64,000 nucleotides of DNA from Gammaproteobacteria bacterium (GTDB lineage: Bacteria; Pseudomonadota; Gammaproteobacteria; Burkholderiales; Rhodocyclaceae), in assembly GCA_018828385.1 (NCBI GenBank), contig JAHJVE010000015.1:205144-269143 (forward strand). Reading direction: 5' to 3'. Made by a program: the position numbers and the translations under genes. Below the pieces are notes generated by a model. That model searched no databases. It saw only the letters and a list, made by a program, of their open reading frames with translations, and was not told the origin of the DNA. Below are positions 45,797-55,296 of this stretch, one piece after another. Each line of letters opens with the position of its first letter. The stretch's first letter is position 1.

Positions 45797-47137
45797 ATGT
45801 TTCGCGCCGCCGCGCGTGGCCTGGTGGCCCACGCTCTCCCCATCCTGATCGCCCAGTTGTCCTCCATCGGCATGATGGTGGTCGATACCGCCGTGCTCGG
45901 CCATGTCAGCTCACTCGATCTGGCCGCCGTGGCAATCGGCGGCGGCATCCATGTTTCGGTCGTCTTCGCCCTGGTCGGCATTCTGCAGGCCGTGTCGCCG
46001 GTTGTTGCCCACCTGCATGGCGCCGGGCGCGATGACGAGGTGGCTGGCGTTCTTCAGCAGGGTTTCTGGCTGGCCATGCTGCTCGCCGTGCCGGGCATCG
46101 TGTTCCTGACCCATCCCGGCGCCGTGCTCGGCATGGCCGACATGGATGCAGAGGTCGACGCCAAGGTTCGCGAATACCTCGCCCTGCTCGCCTGGAGCCT
46201 GCCGGCGGCCCTGTTTTACCGGACCTTCTGGGCTTTTTGCAATGCGCTCGGCAAGCCGCGCGTGCTCATGGGCATCGGCCTGTTCAGTCTGGCTCTGCAC
46301 GCCCTGCTGGCCTGGGGCTTCGCCCTGCAGGGCTGGCTCGGCGCACCACTCGGCGTGGCCGGCTGTGCCCTGTCCAATATCCTCATCGGCTGGCTGGCCT
46401 GCGTCAGCGCCGCTGCCTATCTCGCCTTCGGGCCGCTCGGCCGGCGTTATCGGCCGTTCTCCAACTGGCAAGCGCCGCACTGGGCCACTTGGCGCGAACT
46501 GCTGCGCATCGGCGTGCCGATGGGTTTGTCGAATCTGGTCGAAATCACCTCGTTCACGCTGATCGCCCTGTTCGTCGCCTCGCTCGGGGCGACGGTGGTG
46601 GCTGGCCATCGCATCGTCGCCAACCTGTCGGCGCTGATCTACATGATGCCGCTGTCGCTCGGCATCGCCACCATGGCCGCCGTCGGTCAGGCGGTCGGCG
46701 CCCACGATGCGGCGCGGGCGCAGGCGACCATCCGGGCCGGGCTGATCCTGGCCGGCGCCTCGTCGTCGGTCGTCGGACTTTTGCTCTGGCTCAGCGCCGA
46801 GCCGCTGGTCGCCGCCTATACCGACGATCCCGCCGTGCGCGCCGTGGCCCTGAGCCTGATCATCTACGTCGCCATCTATCAGTTTTTCGACGCGCTGCAG
46901 ACCATCGCCGGCCACGTTTTGCGCGCCTACCGGGTGACTTTCGTGCCGATGCTGGTGCAGATTTTCTGCTTCTGGGGCATCGGTCTGCTCGGCGGCGCCT
47001 GGCTCTGCTATCGCTGGTCAACGCCGCTCGGCGTCGCCGGCTTCTGGCTGGCCGCCGCGCTCAGTCTGCTGCTCGCCGCGGCAATGCTGCTTCCACTGTT
47101 GCGCAAGGTGATACAGGCTACCGAATCAAGTCTGTAA
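45797..47137 (+). CDS. MATE-family efflux transporter
   Basis: About 446 residues from the ATG at 45797, with twelve membrane segments in two halves. LIAQLSSIGMMVVDTAVLGH opens the first half and VPMGLSNLVEITSFTLIALF the second, the MatE repeat pattern of NorM-like Na+ or H+ coupled drug exporters. Length is normal. The substrate is unknown. Confidence 0.9.
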   Translation: MFRAAARGLVAHALPILIAQLSSIGMMVVDTAVLGHVSSLDLAAVAIGGGIHVSVVFALVGILQAVSPVVAHLHGAGRDDEVAGVLQQGFWLAMLLAVPGIVFLTHPGAVLGMADMDAEVDAKVREYLALLAWSLPAALFYRTFWAFCNALGKPRVLMGIGLFSLALHALLAWGFALQGWLGAPLGVAGCALSNILIGWLACVSAAAYLAFGPLGRRYRPFSNWQAPHWATWRELLRIGVPMGLSNLVEITSFTLIALFVASLGATVVAGHRIVANLSALIYMMPLSLGIATMAAVGQAVGAHDAARAQATIRAGLILAGASSSVVGLLLWLSAEPLVAAYTDDPAVRAVALSLIIYVAIYQFFDALQTIAGHVLRAYRVTFVPMLVQIFCFWGIGLLGGAWLCYRWSTPLGVAGFWLAAALSLLLAAAMLLPLLRKVIQATESSL

Positions 47138-47273
47138 TTATGAATTTCGGCACGCCGCGAATGTTTGCGTCTGTGGTAAGATTTTGCGCTCAAGTTCGTA
47201 AAACCGGGCGGGGTCAGGGGATTTTTCGGCCACCGTTCATTGCTCGCAACTCAACTAAACGCAAGGAAAGCGC

Positions 47274-48434
47274 ATGAAAATTCACGAATATCAGGGCAAA
47301 CAACTCCTGAAAAAATTCGGCGTTACGGTTCCGCGCGGGATTCACTGCACGACCGTCGATGACGCAGTCAAGGCAGCTGAAACCCTGGGCGGCAAGGTCT
47401 GGGTCGTCAAGGCCCAGATCCACGCCGGTGGCCGTGGCAAGGGCGGTGGCGTCAAGGTCGCAACGTCGCTCGAAAAAGTGCGCGAGTACGCCAACCAGAT
47501 CCTCGGCATGCAACTGGTCACGCACCAGACCGGTCCGGAAGGCCAGAAGGTTCGTCACCTGCTGATCGAAGAAGGCGCCGACATCCAGCACGAGTACTAC
47601 GTTGCTGCGCTGACTGATCGCGCCACGCAGTCCGTCGCCATCATGGCCTCCTACGAAGGCGGCATGGACATTGAAGAAGTTGCCCACAAGACCCCGGAAA
47701 AGATCGTCAAGGTTTTCGTCAATCCACTGGTCGGCCTGACTGACGAGCAAGCCCTGACCCTGGCCAAGGGCATGGGCATGAACGAAGCCTCGATTCCGCA
47801 GTGTATCGACACGCTCAAGAAGCTCTACACCTGCTACATGGAAACCGATGCTTCGCTGGCCGAAATCAATCCGCTGATCCACGAAGGCGACGGCACCGTC
47901 AAGGCTATCGACGCCAAGTTCAATTTCGACTCGAACGCCCTCTACCGTCAGGAAGAAATCGTCGCCATGCGCGATCTGGACGAAGAAGATGCTGACGAAA
48001 TCGAAGCCTCCAAGTTCGATCTGGCCTACATCTCCCTTGACGGCAACATCGGCTGCCTGGTGAACGGTGCCGGTCTGGCCATGGCCACCATGGACACCAT
48101 CAAGTTGTTCGGCGCCGAGCCGGCCAACTTCCTCGACGTCGGCGGCGGCGCGACGACCGAGAAGGTCACCGAAGCCTTCAAGATCATGCTCAAGAACCCC
48201 AAGGTCAAGGGCATCCTGGTCAACATCTTCGGTGGCATCATGAAGTGCGACACCATCGCTACCGGCGTTGTCGCAGCAGCCAAGGAAACCCATCTGTCCG
48301 TGCCGCTCGTCGTGCGCATGAAGGGTACCAACGAAGATATGGGCAAGCAGATCCTCAAGGATTCCGGTCTGCCGATCATCTCTGCCGATTCCATGGCCGA
48401 AGCCGCCACCAAGATCGTTGCTGCGGTCAAGTAA
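47274..48434 (+). CDS. sucC: succinate-CoA ligase beta subunit SucC
   Basis: A 386-residue ATP-grasp subunit. [20 protein letters not shown] opens it; [12 protein letters not shown] carries the nucleotide loop; EINPLI and the CoA/phospho-transfer region [17 protein letters not shown] follow. With SucD it interconverts succinyl-CoA and succinate in the TCA cycle. The ribosome site AAGGAAAG precedes the start. SucD follows 11 bases on. Confidence 0.97.
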   Translation: MKIHEYQGKQLLKKFGVTVPRGIHCTTVDDAVKAAETLGGKVWVVKAQIHAGGRGKGGGVKVATSLEKVREYANQILGMQLVTHQTGPEGQKVRHLLIEEGADIQHEYYVAALTDRATQSVAIMASYEGGMDIEEVAHKTPEKIVKVFVNPLVGLTDEQALTLAKGMGMNEASIPQCIDTLKKLYTCYMETDASLAEINPLIHEGDGTVKAIDAKFNFDSNALYRQEEIVAMRDLDEEDADEIEASKFDLAYISLDGNIGCLVNGAGLAMATMDTIKLFGAEPANFLDVGGGATTEKVTEAFKIMLKNPKVKGILVNIFGGIMKCDTIATGVVAAAKETHLSVPLVVRMKGTNEDMGKQILKDSGLPIISADSMAEAATKIVAAVK

Positions 48435-48445
48435 GGAGCTATTGA

Positions 48446-49339
48446 ATGTCCATTTTCATCAATAAAAACACCCGCATCATCACCCAGGGCATCACCGGCA
48501 AGACCGGCCAGTTCCATACGGAAAAGTGCCAGGAATACGCCAACGGCAAGGAATGCTTCGTTGCCGGTGTGAACCCGAAGAAGGCCGGCGAGTCCATCTT
48601 CAACATTCCCATCTTCGGTTCCGTCAAGGAAGCCGCTGCCGAAACCGGTGCCACCGTTTCCGTCATCTACGTGCCGCCCCCGGGTGCTGCCGCTGCGATC
48701 TGGGAAGCCGTTGAAGCCGATCTGGATCTGGCCATCTGCATCACCGAAGGCATCCCTGTTCGCGACATGCTCATCCTGCGCAACAAGATGAAGGAAAAGG
48801 AAGCCAAGGGCGGCAAGAAGACCCTGCTGCTCGGCCCGAACTGCCCCGGCCTGATCACCCCGGACGAAGTGAAGATCGGCATCATGCCGGGTCACATCCA
48901 CCGCAAGGGTCGCATCGGCGTCGTTTCGCGCTCCGGCACCCTGACCTACGAAGCTGTTGGCCAATTGACCGAAATCGGTCTCGGTCAGTCGTCGGCCGTC
49001 GGTATTGGCGGTGACCCGATCAACGGTCTGAAGCATATCGACGTCATGAAGGCTTTCAACGACGATCCGGATACCGACGCCGTCATCATGATCGGCGAAA
49101 TTGGCGGTCCGGACGAAGCTGAAGCAGCCCAGTGGTGCAAGGCCAACATGAAGAAGCCGATCGTCGGCTTCATCGCTGGTGTTACCGCACCGGCCGGCAA
49201 GCGCATGGGTCATGCCGGTGCGTTGATTTCCGGCGGTGCCGACACGGCTGATGCCAAGCTCGCCATCATGGAAGAGTGTGGTTTCACCGTGACGCGCAAC
49301 CCGTCCGAAATGGCCAAGCTGCTCAAGGCCTTGCTGTAA
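48446..49339 (+). CDS. sucD: succinate-CoA ligase alpha subunit SucD
   Basis: 297 residues. TRIITQGITGKTGQFHTEK holds the CoA-binding glycine loop and the phosphohistidine is in GKRMGHAGALISGG. AAGGAGC gives a good ribosome site. Length and order are standard, and a terminator follows. Confidence 0.97.
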   Translation: MSIFINKNTRIITQGITGKTGQFHTEKCQEYANGKECFVAGVNPKKAGESIFNIPIFGSVKEAAAETGATVSVIYVPPPGAAAAIWEAVEADLDLAICITEGIPVRDMLILRNKMKEKEAKGGKKTLLLGPNCPGLITPDEVKIGIMPGHIHRKGRIGVVSRSGTLTYEAVGQLTEIGLGQSSAVGIGGDPINGLKHIDVMKAFNDDPDTDAVIMIGEIGGPDEAEAAQWCKANMKKPIVGFIAGVTAPAGKRMGHAGALISGGADTADAKLAIMEECGFTVTRNPSEMAKLLKALL

Positions 49340-49360
49340 AATTCGAGCCTAGCTCAACCG

Positions 49361-49390
49361 AAAAGGCGGGCCGCGGGTCCGCCTTTTTTT
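49361..49390 (+). terminator. intrinsic terminator after sucCD
   Basis: AAAGGCGG and CCGCCTTT form an 8-bp stem around a GC-rich loop, followed by TTTTT. It starts 22 bases past the sucD stop. Confidence 0.88.
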
Positions 49391-49403
49391 CGCCTTGGTT
49401 TTT

Positions 49404-50105
49404 ATGGAAATAGATTTAACCTCCGCCGTTTTCTGGATCGCCGTTGGCCAGATCATCCTGATCGACATCGTGCTTTCCGGCGATAACGCCGTGGTCATCG
49501 CCCTGGCCTGCCGCAATCTTTCCCCCGAACAGCGCCGCACCGGAATTTTCTGGGGTGTTGCCGGTGCCGTCAGCCTGCGTGTCGTGCTCACGGTGTTCGC
49601 CGCGCTGGTCATGAACCTGCCATGGCTCAAGCTCGCGGGAGGACTGCTGCTGGTGTGGATTGCCGTCAAGCTCATGCTGCCAGAGGACGAGGAGGGGCAT
49701 GACATCGAGTCTTCGGCGAATCTCTGGGGGGCGGTGAAAACCATCGTCGTTGCCGATTTTGTCATGAGTCTGGACAACGTCATCGCCGTTGCCGGCGCCG
49801 CCCACGGCAGTCTGGCCCTGTTGCTTTTCGGGCTGGCCGTCAGCATTCCGCTCATCGTCTGGTCGAGCCAACTGATCCTGCACTGGATGGAGCGTTTTCC
49901 GTCCATCGTCCTGTTTGGTGCCGCATTGCTCGGCTACGTTGCCGGGCAAATGATTTTTTCCGATCCCGGCGTCACAGCCATCCTGCCGCAACTGCCGGAT
50001 TGGTCGGCCAAGGTAGCCGGAATCGTCGGCGCGCTACTGGTTGTTATCGTCGGTCGCTGGCTGGAAAAACGGATTCTCGCCCGGCAGGACGTCACCATCG
50101 TTTAG
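49404..50105 (+). CDS. TerC-family integral membrane protein
   Basis: 233 residues from the ATG at 49404, with seven membrane segments. The TerC acidic motifs DIVLSGDNAVVIALACR and VVADFVMSLDNVIAVAGA, which are thought to bind a metal ion, are in place. Members of this group (YjbE-like) have been linked to manganese export or tellurite resistance. It stands just after the sucCD terminator and before an amino-acid metabolism gene, with no clear operon partner. Confidence 0.88.
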   Translation: MEIDLTSAVFWIAVGQIILIDIVLSGDNAVVIALACRNLSPEQRRTGIFWGVAGAVSLRVVLTVFAALVMNLPWLKLAGGLLLVWIAVKLMLPEDEEGHDIESSANLWGAVKTIVVADFVMSLDNVIAVAGAAHGSLALLLFGLAVSIPLIVWSSQLILHWMERFPSIVLFGAALLGYVAGQMIFSDPGVTAILPQLPDWSAKVAGIVGALLVVIVGRWLEKRILARQDVTIV

Positions 50106-50114
50106 GGGAAAATC

Positions 50115-51071
50115 GTGGCCTTGTTTCTTTCGGAAAATGACGTAAAAAACCTGTTGACCGTGGAAATGGCGCTCGAAGGCGTCGAATCGGCGCATCGCGA
50201 CCTGGCCAACGGCCTGGCCATCGATACCCCGCGGGTGCGCAGTCGCCTGCCGCAGACGGTGCTGCATATCCTCCAGGGCGCACTCCCGGCGCAGGGGGTG
50301 ATTGGCTACAAGGCCTATACCAGCAACAAGAGCGGCAACCGTTTTCTGGTCCATCTGTTCGATGCCGCAACGGGGCGCCTCAAGGCCGTCATCGAGGCCA
50401 ACTATCTGGGCATGATCCGCACCGGTGCGGCGAGTGGTGTGGCGGCCCGCTGGCTGGCGCGCCCCGACGCGTCGGTGGCTGGCGTGTTCGGCTCCGGCTG
50501 GCAGGCCGAGGGGCATGTCCGGGCGATATGCGCCGCCTTGCCCTTGGAGCGGGTCAAGGTATTCAGCCGCAAAGCCGACAAGCTGCAGGATTTTTGCAAG
50601 CGCCTGAGCGAAACGACAGATGTCTCGGTAGTGCCAGCCGGGAGCGCGGAAGAAGCCGTGCGTGGCAGCGATCTCGTCGGGACGGTGACAACGGCGGCGC
50701 TGCCGCTGTTCGATGCGGCCTGGCTGGAACCCGGCGTGCACATCAATGCGGCGGGTTCCAATTCGTTGATTCGCCAAGAGTTGTCGGAGGCGGCGATCCG
50801 GCGCTGTGATTTGGTTGCCGTCGATGCCATGCCCACCGCACTGGCCGAAGCCGGCGACTTGCTCCCCTTGCTGGAGAAGGGCCGCCTGCACCCCCGTCAA
50901 TTCATCGAGCTGGGCGAGGTGATCGTCGGCCGCCATGCCGGGCGGGTGGCCGCAGAGCAGATCACCCTCTTCGAGTCGCAGGGTATGGCCATTCAGGATC
51001 TTGCCGTGGCCTTGCGGGTCCTGGCAGCGGCCGAGGCAAGCGGCCTGGGGCAGGTGATTCCGCTGGAATGA
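50115..51071 (+). CDS. ornithine cyclodeaminase / mu-crystallin family protein
   Basis: 318 residues. GVIGYKAYTSNKSGNRFLVH, NYLGMIRTGAASGVAARWLA and the dinucleotide fold VAGVFGSGWQAEGHVRAI mark the family; INAAGSNS and DAMPTALAEAGDLL follow. The family includes ornithine cyclodeaminase, ketimine reductases and alanine dehydrogenase; which one is not clear. The GTG start at 50115 follows AGGGGAA, nine bases after the terC stop. Confidence 0.83.
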   Translation: MALFLSENDVKNLLTVEMALEGVESAHRDLANGLAIDTPRVRSRLPQTVLHILQGALPAQGVIGYKAYTSNKSGNRFLVHLFDAATGRLKAVIEANYLGMIRTGAASGVAARWLARPDASVAGVFGSGWQAEGHVRAICAALPLERVKVFSRKADKLQDFCKRLSETTDVSVVPAGSAEEAVRGSDLVGTVTTAALPLFDAAWLEPGVHINAAGSNSLIRQELSEAAIRRCDLVAVDAMPTALAEAGDLLPLLEKGRLHPRQFIELGEVIVGRHAGRVAAEQITLFESQGMAIQDLAVALRVLAAAEASGLGQVIPLE

Positions 51072-51157
51072 GGTTTGACCGAAAGCGTGCGAAAGGTAAG
51101 AATGTCACGGTTTTGTGTCCCCAAATCGATTGGGGCGCAGCCATCGGCGGAGGATGA

Positions 51158-51277
51158 ATGTTCGGGGCAGCGTTGAATACGGCAGGACCGAGTCTGGCGG
51201 GGCGAATTGCTTCGCTGCTGCCGTGCGCTGAAGAACAGCTGTTGTCGGCGGGCTGCTTGTCCGGGCTGGCTCAATGA
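51158..51277 (+). CDS. possible small protein upstream of the PP2C gene
   Basis: A 39-residue frame starts at an ATG five bases after the strong ribosome site GGAGG (51149-51153) and ends with a TGA that overlaps the next ATG (ATGA). Its sequence (opening MFGAALNTAGPSLAGRIASL and holding two cysteines) is not recognised. A competing ATG at 51154 in another frame is too close to the ribosome site. It may be a real small protein or a leader that couples translation to the phosphatase. Confidence 0.4.
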   Translation: MFGAALNTAGPSLAGRIASLLPCAEEQLLSAGCLSGLAQ

Positions 51278-52095
51278 GGCTGGCCGACGCCCTGGAAATT
51301 GTGTTGCGTACCGATCCGGGCATGATCCGTTCGCACAACGAAGATGCCATCTACGCCGATGCCGGTCTTGGCGTGGCCATCCTGGCCGATGGCATGGGGG
51401 GCTACAACGCGGGCGAAGTGGCCAGCGGCCTGGCCACGACACGCCTGGCCGAGGATGTCGCCGGGGTCATCAATTCCCCCTCTGTTCTGGCGCGCGGGCT
51501 GCACGATGCGGCTGTCGTCGAGGCGCATATCGTCAATGAGGTGAAGGCGGCCAATCTGGCGATCTTCAATGCGGCGCAAAGCTGCACGCAATATACCGGG
51601 ATGGGGACGACGCTGGTCATGGCGTGGTTTTACAACAACCGGATGAGTGTTGCGCACGTCGGCGATTCGCGCCTCTATCGCTTGCGCGGCGAATGTTTCG
51701 AGCAACTGACGCGGGATCATTCCCTCTTACAGGAACAGCTTGATAGTGGCATGATTAGCGCCGAACAGGCACGCTATGCGGAGAACCGGAATCTGGTGAC
51801 GCGAGCTCTCGGAGTCGATCCCGAGGTCAAGGTTGAAGTTCACGATTACGACGTTTGTCCGGGGGATATCGTGTTGCTTTGCTCCGATGGATTGAACGAC
51901 ATGATCGAGGATCACGAAATTGCAATAACGCTGATGACGCTGAGCGGTAATCTGGCGTTGGCGGCGGATCATCTGGTGCACATGTCCAACGCCCATGGCG
52001 GGCGGGACAATGTGTCGGTCATTCTGATCAAGGTTGTCGGCGATTTCGCATCGCCAAAGGGTTGGTGGCAGCGGCTACTGACCCGTTTGCAGTGA
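51274..52095 (+). CDS. PP2C-type serine/threonine phosphatase
   Basis: 273 residues of a complete bacterial PP2C (Stp1-like) domain: TDPGMIRSHNEDAIYA with the first metal ligand, LADGMGGYNAGEVAS, MGTTLVMAW, VAHVGDSRLYRLRG, LLCSDGLNDMI and GGRDNVSVILIKV. It would remove phosphate from Ser/Thr residues, often against a Hanks-type kinase; none is in the window. The FHA gene follows after 15 bases, a usual partner since FHA binds phosphothreonine. Confidence 0.92.
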   Translation: MRLADALEIVLRTDPGMIRSHNEDAIYADAGLGVAILADGMGGYNAGEVASGLATTRLAEDVAGVINSPSVLARGLHDAAVVEAHIVNEVKAANLAIFNAAQSCTQYTGMGTTLVMAWFYNNRMSVAHVGDSRLYRLRGECFEQLTRDHSLLQEQLDSGMISAEQARYAENRNLVTRALGVDPEVKVEVHDYDVCPGDIVLLCSDGLNDMIEDHEIAITLMTLSGNLALAADHLVHMSNAHGGRDNVSVILIKVVGDFASPKGWWQRLLTRLQ

Positions 52096-52110
52096 TATGG
52101 GGAAGGCAAG

Positions 52111-52815
52111 ATGGCAAAACTGATCCTCTCGATGGATGGCTTGGTGCTCAAGGAAATTCAGCTCAATCAGGAGCGCCTGACCATCGGTCGCAAGCCGCAG
52201 AATGACATCCAGATCGACAACCTGGCGATCTCGGGTGAGCATGCAGTCGTCGTGACCATACTCGCCGATTCCTTTCTTGAAGACCTGAACAGCACCAACG
52301 GTACGCTGGTCAATGGCCAGCCGATCAAGAAGCACTTTCTGCGCAACAACGACATCATCGAACTCGGAAAATACAAGCTGAAGTACATGGCCGATCTGCA
52401 GGCCGGCGCCGCCGCCAGCGATTTCGAAAAGAGCTCGGCCATCCGTTCGGGCGTGCTGAAACTGCCCTCCGAACTGCAACTGGCGCCCACCGAGAGCGCG
52501 ACGCGCTCGAGTATCGGCATGGCCTCCCAGCCCAAGCCGCCGGTGCCGGGCATGGCGGCAGCCATCCAGCTTCTCAACGGCCCGAATGCCGGCAAGGAGC
52601 TGGAGTTGAGCAAGACCCTGACGACACTCGGCAAGCCCGGTCTGCAGGTGGCCGTCATCGCCAAACGGCCGCATGGCTATTTCATCACCCATGTCGAAGG
52701 GCGCCAGTTTCCCATCGTCAACGGCAAGGCGCTCGATGCACAGGCCGTTCCGCTGGGCGACCATGATGTCATCGAGATTGCTGGAATCAAGATGGAGTTT
52801 TTCCTGAGGCACTGA
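52111..52815 (+). CDS. protein with two FHA domains
   Basis: 234 residues. The N-terminal FHA domain is canonical: LTIGRKPQNDIQIDN, ISGEHAVV, EDLNSTNGTLVNGQPI. A linker rich in Ala, Ser and Pro (about residues 95-145) leads to a second, degenerate FHA-like domain (LLNGPNAGKELELSK, VNGKAL, DHDVIEIAGIKMEF) with key residues missing. It is expected to read phosphothreonine marks controlled by the adjacent PP2C phosphatase. Confidence 0.88.
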   Translation: MAKLILSMDGLVLKEIQLNQERLTIGRKPQNDIQIDNLAISGEHAVVVTILADSFLEDLNSTNGTLVNGQPIKKHFLRNNDIIELGKYKLKYMADLQAGAAASDFEKSSAIRSGVLKLPSELQLAPTESATRSSIGMASQPKPPVPGMAAAIQLLNGPNAGKELELSKTLTTLGKPGLQVAVIAKRPHGYFITHVEGRQFPIVNGKALDAQAVPLGDHDVIEIAGIKMEFFLRH

Positions 52816-52932
52816 AAACATCTGTTTTTTGGCCGCCAGTCGGGTTGTTTCGGAAGCGGAAGGTTACAATCCCTAGCGGCCAGCCACCGGCGGATCCGAA
52901 GGCGGCCCAACTTATCGGCAGGCCCAACAAGC

Positions 52933-53700
52933 ATGAAGCTTCGCGTACTCGGCTGCAGTGGTGGCATCGGTGGCAGGCACCAGAGAACCACCTCGTTTCT
53001 CATCGATCACGACATCCTGATCGATGCCGGCACCGGCGTCGGCGAATTGTCGATTGCCGAACTGGCCGCCATCGACCACGTGTTCCTGACCCACGCTCAC
53101 CTCGACCACATCGCCGCCTTGCCGATGATGATCGATAGCGTCGCCGATGGCCGCGACCGGCCGCTGACTGTCTATGCCACCAAAGCCGTGCTCGACAGCC
53201 TGCGCCAGCATATTTTCAACTGGGCGATCTGGCCGGATTTTTCAGTCGTGCCGTCGGCCGAGCAGCCCTTCATGCGCTATCGCCAGATCGATCTGGCCGA
53301 GACGGTCACGCTGGACAGCCGGCAGATTTCTGCCTTGCCGGCCGATCACACCGTCCCTGCCGTCGGCTATCGCCTCGACTCCGGTAAAGCCAGCCTGGTC
53401 TTTTCGGGCGATACCGGCCCGTGTGAGGCTTTCTGGCTGGCCGTCAATGCGATTCCGAATCTGCGTCACCTGATTGTGGAATGCGCTTTCCCCAACCATG
53501 AGCGGCAACTGGCCGAGCTATCCAAGCATTACTGGCCGGATGGGCTGGCTGATCAACTGAGCAAATTGACCCGCCCGTGCCAGATCCATATCTCGCACCT
53601 CAAGCCGGGGCAGGTCGAAACCACCATGCAGGAAATCGACCGCTGTCTCAAGGCTTTCTCGCCGGGCATGCTCCGCAACGACCAGGTCCTCGCCTTCTGA
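52933..53700 (+). CDS. metallo-beta-lactamase-fold hydrolase, phosphodiesterase-like
   Basis: 255 residues. LRVLGCSGGIGG opens it, the metal site is THAHLDHIAALP, with further ligands in ALPADHTVPAVGY and FSGDTGPCEAFW. The pattern fits the class II cyclic-nucleotide phosphodiesterase / RNase Z-like branch of the fold. Its neighbours are signalling genes, so cyclic nucleotide hydrolysis is plausible, and the window also encodes an adenylate cyclase. The substrate is not proven. Confidence 0.8.
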   Translation: MKLRVLGCSGGIGGRHQRTTSFLIDHDILIDAGTGVGELSIAELAAIDHVFLTHAHLDHIAALPMMIDSVADGRDRPLTVYATKAVLDSLRQHIFNWAIWPDFSVVPSAEQPFMRYRQIDLAETVTLDSRQISALPADHTVPAVGYRLDSGKASLVFSGDTGPCEAFWLAVNAIPNLRHLIVECAFPNHERQLAELSKHYWPDGLADQLSKLTRPCQIHISHLKPGQVETTMQEIDRCLKAFSPGMLRNDQVLAF

Positions 53701-53709
53701 CGCCAGACC

Positions 53710-55296
53710 ATGCCTACCCAGGACGACCTCTTTCTCCGCCTGGAGCAGCTCAACGACATCGGCGCCTCGTTGTCCAGCGAGCGCAACATCAAGCTTCTCC
53801 TCGAAAAGATTGTCCTCGCCGCCAAGCAGATCACCCGGGCTGACGGCGGCACGCTCTATCTGTTGTCGGACGACAAGCGCCACCTGCATTTCGAAATTGT
53901 CCGCACCAACTCGCTGAACCTCGCCTTTGGCGGCTCCAGCGATCAGCCGACCTCGGGCAAGTTCCCTGACCTGCCGCTTTATCGCGACGATGGCGCCCCC
54001 AATGACCGCATGGTTGCCGCCTATGCCGCGATTACGGGCAAGACGGTCAATATTGCCGACGCCTACAGCGCCGCCGGCTTCGATTTTTCCGGCACACGCC
54101 AATTCGACGCGCGCACCGGCTACCGCTCGCAATCCTTCCTGACCGTGCCGATGAAGGACCACGAAGGCGAGATAATCGGCGTGCTGCAACTGATCAATGC
54201 GCTCAGCCCGACAGACGGGGCGGTCAGCGAATTTTCCCCGGCCGACCAACGCCTTGCCGAATCGCTTGCCTCGCAGGCCGCCATCGCGCTCAGCAACCGG
54301 CAACTCGTCGAGCAGCTCGAAGCGCTCTTCGAATCCTTCGTCAAACTCATCAACCTCGCCATCGACGAAAAATCGCCCTACACCGGCGGCCACTGCCAGC
54401 GCGTGCCGGAACTGACCATGATGCTCGCCGAGGCCGCCGACGCCACCCGCGAAGGCCCGCTCGCCGATTTCAAACTGACCGACAAGGATCGCTACGAACT
54501 GCGCATCGCCGCGCTGCTCCATGATTGCGGCAAGGTCACGACGCCGGTGCACATCGTCGACAAGGCCACCAAGCTGCAAACCATCTACGACCGCATCGAT
54601 CTCATCGACACGCGTTTTGAAGTGGTCAAGCGCGACGCCGAAATTCGCAAATGGAAAAGCATCGCCGACGGCGCAGACCCCGCCGAAGCCGAGCGCGAGA
54701 GTTTTGATTTTTGCCAAAAAATCCTGGTTGACCGTGAGATTCTGCATCGCGCCAACATCGGCTGCGAAAAAATGTCCGACGAAGACATCGCACACGTCCG
54801 GCGCATCGCCACCGAATATCGCTGGCGCAACGCCAACGGCGAGGAGGTCCCATTCCTCAGCGCCGACGAACTCGAAAACCTGACCATCCGCTCCGGCACC
54901 CTGACCGGCGCCGAGCGCGACATCATCAACCACCACATTGTCGCCACCATCAAAATGCTCGAACAGCTACCGTGGCCGCGACACCTCAAAAACGTCCCCG
55001 AATACGCCGGCGGCCACCACGAACGGATGGACGGCAAAGGCTATCCCAAAGGCCTCAAGCGCGAAGACATGAGCTGGCAGGCCAGGATCATGGGCATCGC
55101 CGACATCTTCGAAGCACTTACCGCCAAGGACCGGCCGTACAAGGAAGGCATGAAACTCTCGGAAGCGCTGGCCATCCTCGAACGCTTCAGTCTCAATGGC
55201 CACATCGACCCGGCCTTGCATGAAGTTTTCATCTGCAGCGAGGTGTTCCACCGGTACGCCAGCGCCTTCCTGAAAACCAATCAGGTTGACTGCTGA
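53710..55296 (+). CDS. GAF - HD-GYP domain phosphodiesterase
   Basis: 528 residues. A GAF domain (residues about 20-190: ADGGTLYLLSDDKRHLHFEI, FLTVPMKDHEGEIIGVLQLI) is followed by an HD-GYP domain with the metal pair in LLHDCGKVTTP, the NHHIVAT histidines, and HHERMDGKGYPKGLKREDM with the GYP triad intact. It should break down c-di-GMP, possibly under ligand control through GAF. Between the HD and GYP parts is a long insert; in it SFDFCQKILVDRE is encoded by a copy of the dispersed repeat. Nine bases follow the upstream phosphodiesterase gene. Confidence 0.88.
   Translation: MPTQDDLFLRLEQLNDIGASLSSERNIKLLLEKIVLAAKQITRADGGTLYLLSDDKRHLHFEIVRTNSLNLAFGGSSDQPTSGKFPDLPLYRDDGAPNDRMVAAYAAITGKTVNIADAYSAAGFDFSGTRQFDARTGYRSQSFLTVPMKDHEGEIIGVLQLINALSPTDGAVSEFSPADQRLAESLASQAAIALSNRQLVEQLEALFESFVKLINLAIDEKSPYTGGHCQRVPELTMMLAEAADATREGPLADFKLTDKDRYELRIAALLHDCGKVTTPVHIVDKATKLQTIYDRIDLIDTRFEVVKRDAEIRKWKSIADGADPAEAERESFDFCQKILVDREILHRANIGCEKMSDEDIAHVRRIATEYRWRNANGEEVPFLSADELENLTIRSGTLTGAERDIINHHIVATIKMLEQLPWPRHLKNVPEYAGGHHERMDGKGYPKGLKREDMSWQARIMGIADIFEALTAKDRPYKEGMKLSEALAILERFSLNGHIDPALHEVFICSEVFHRYASAFLKTNQVDC
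54702..54738 (+). repeat. dispersed CGGTTGACCG element, copy 13 (inside the HD-GYP gene)
   Basis: It reads TTTTGATTTTTGCC, AAAAAATC, CTGGTTGACCGTGAGA. The core has one change (CTGG for CCGG). It is sense to the host, in a different reading frame from the copies in mshI and mshN. Confidence 0.7.

Noticed and set aside
48800..49340. Possible frameshift or truncation in sucD
   Set aside because: The full 297 residues and all motifs are present; nothing is broken.
53518..54936. A 472-codon open frame on the minus strand opposite the HD-GYP gene
   Set aside because: It mirrors the codon pattern of the real gene and resembles no protein family; the plus strand has complete GAF and HD-GYP motifs.
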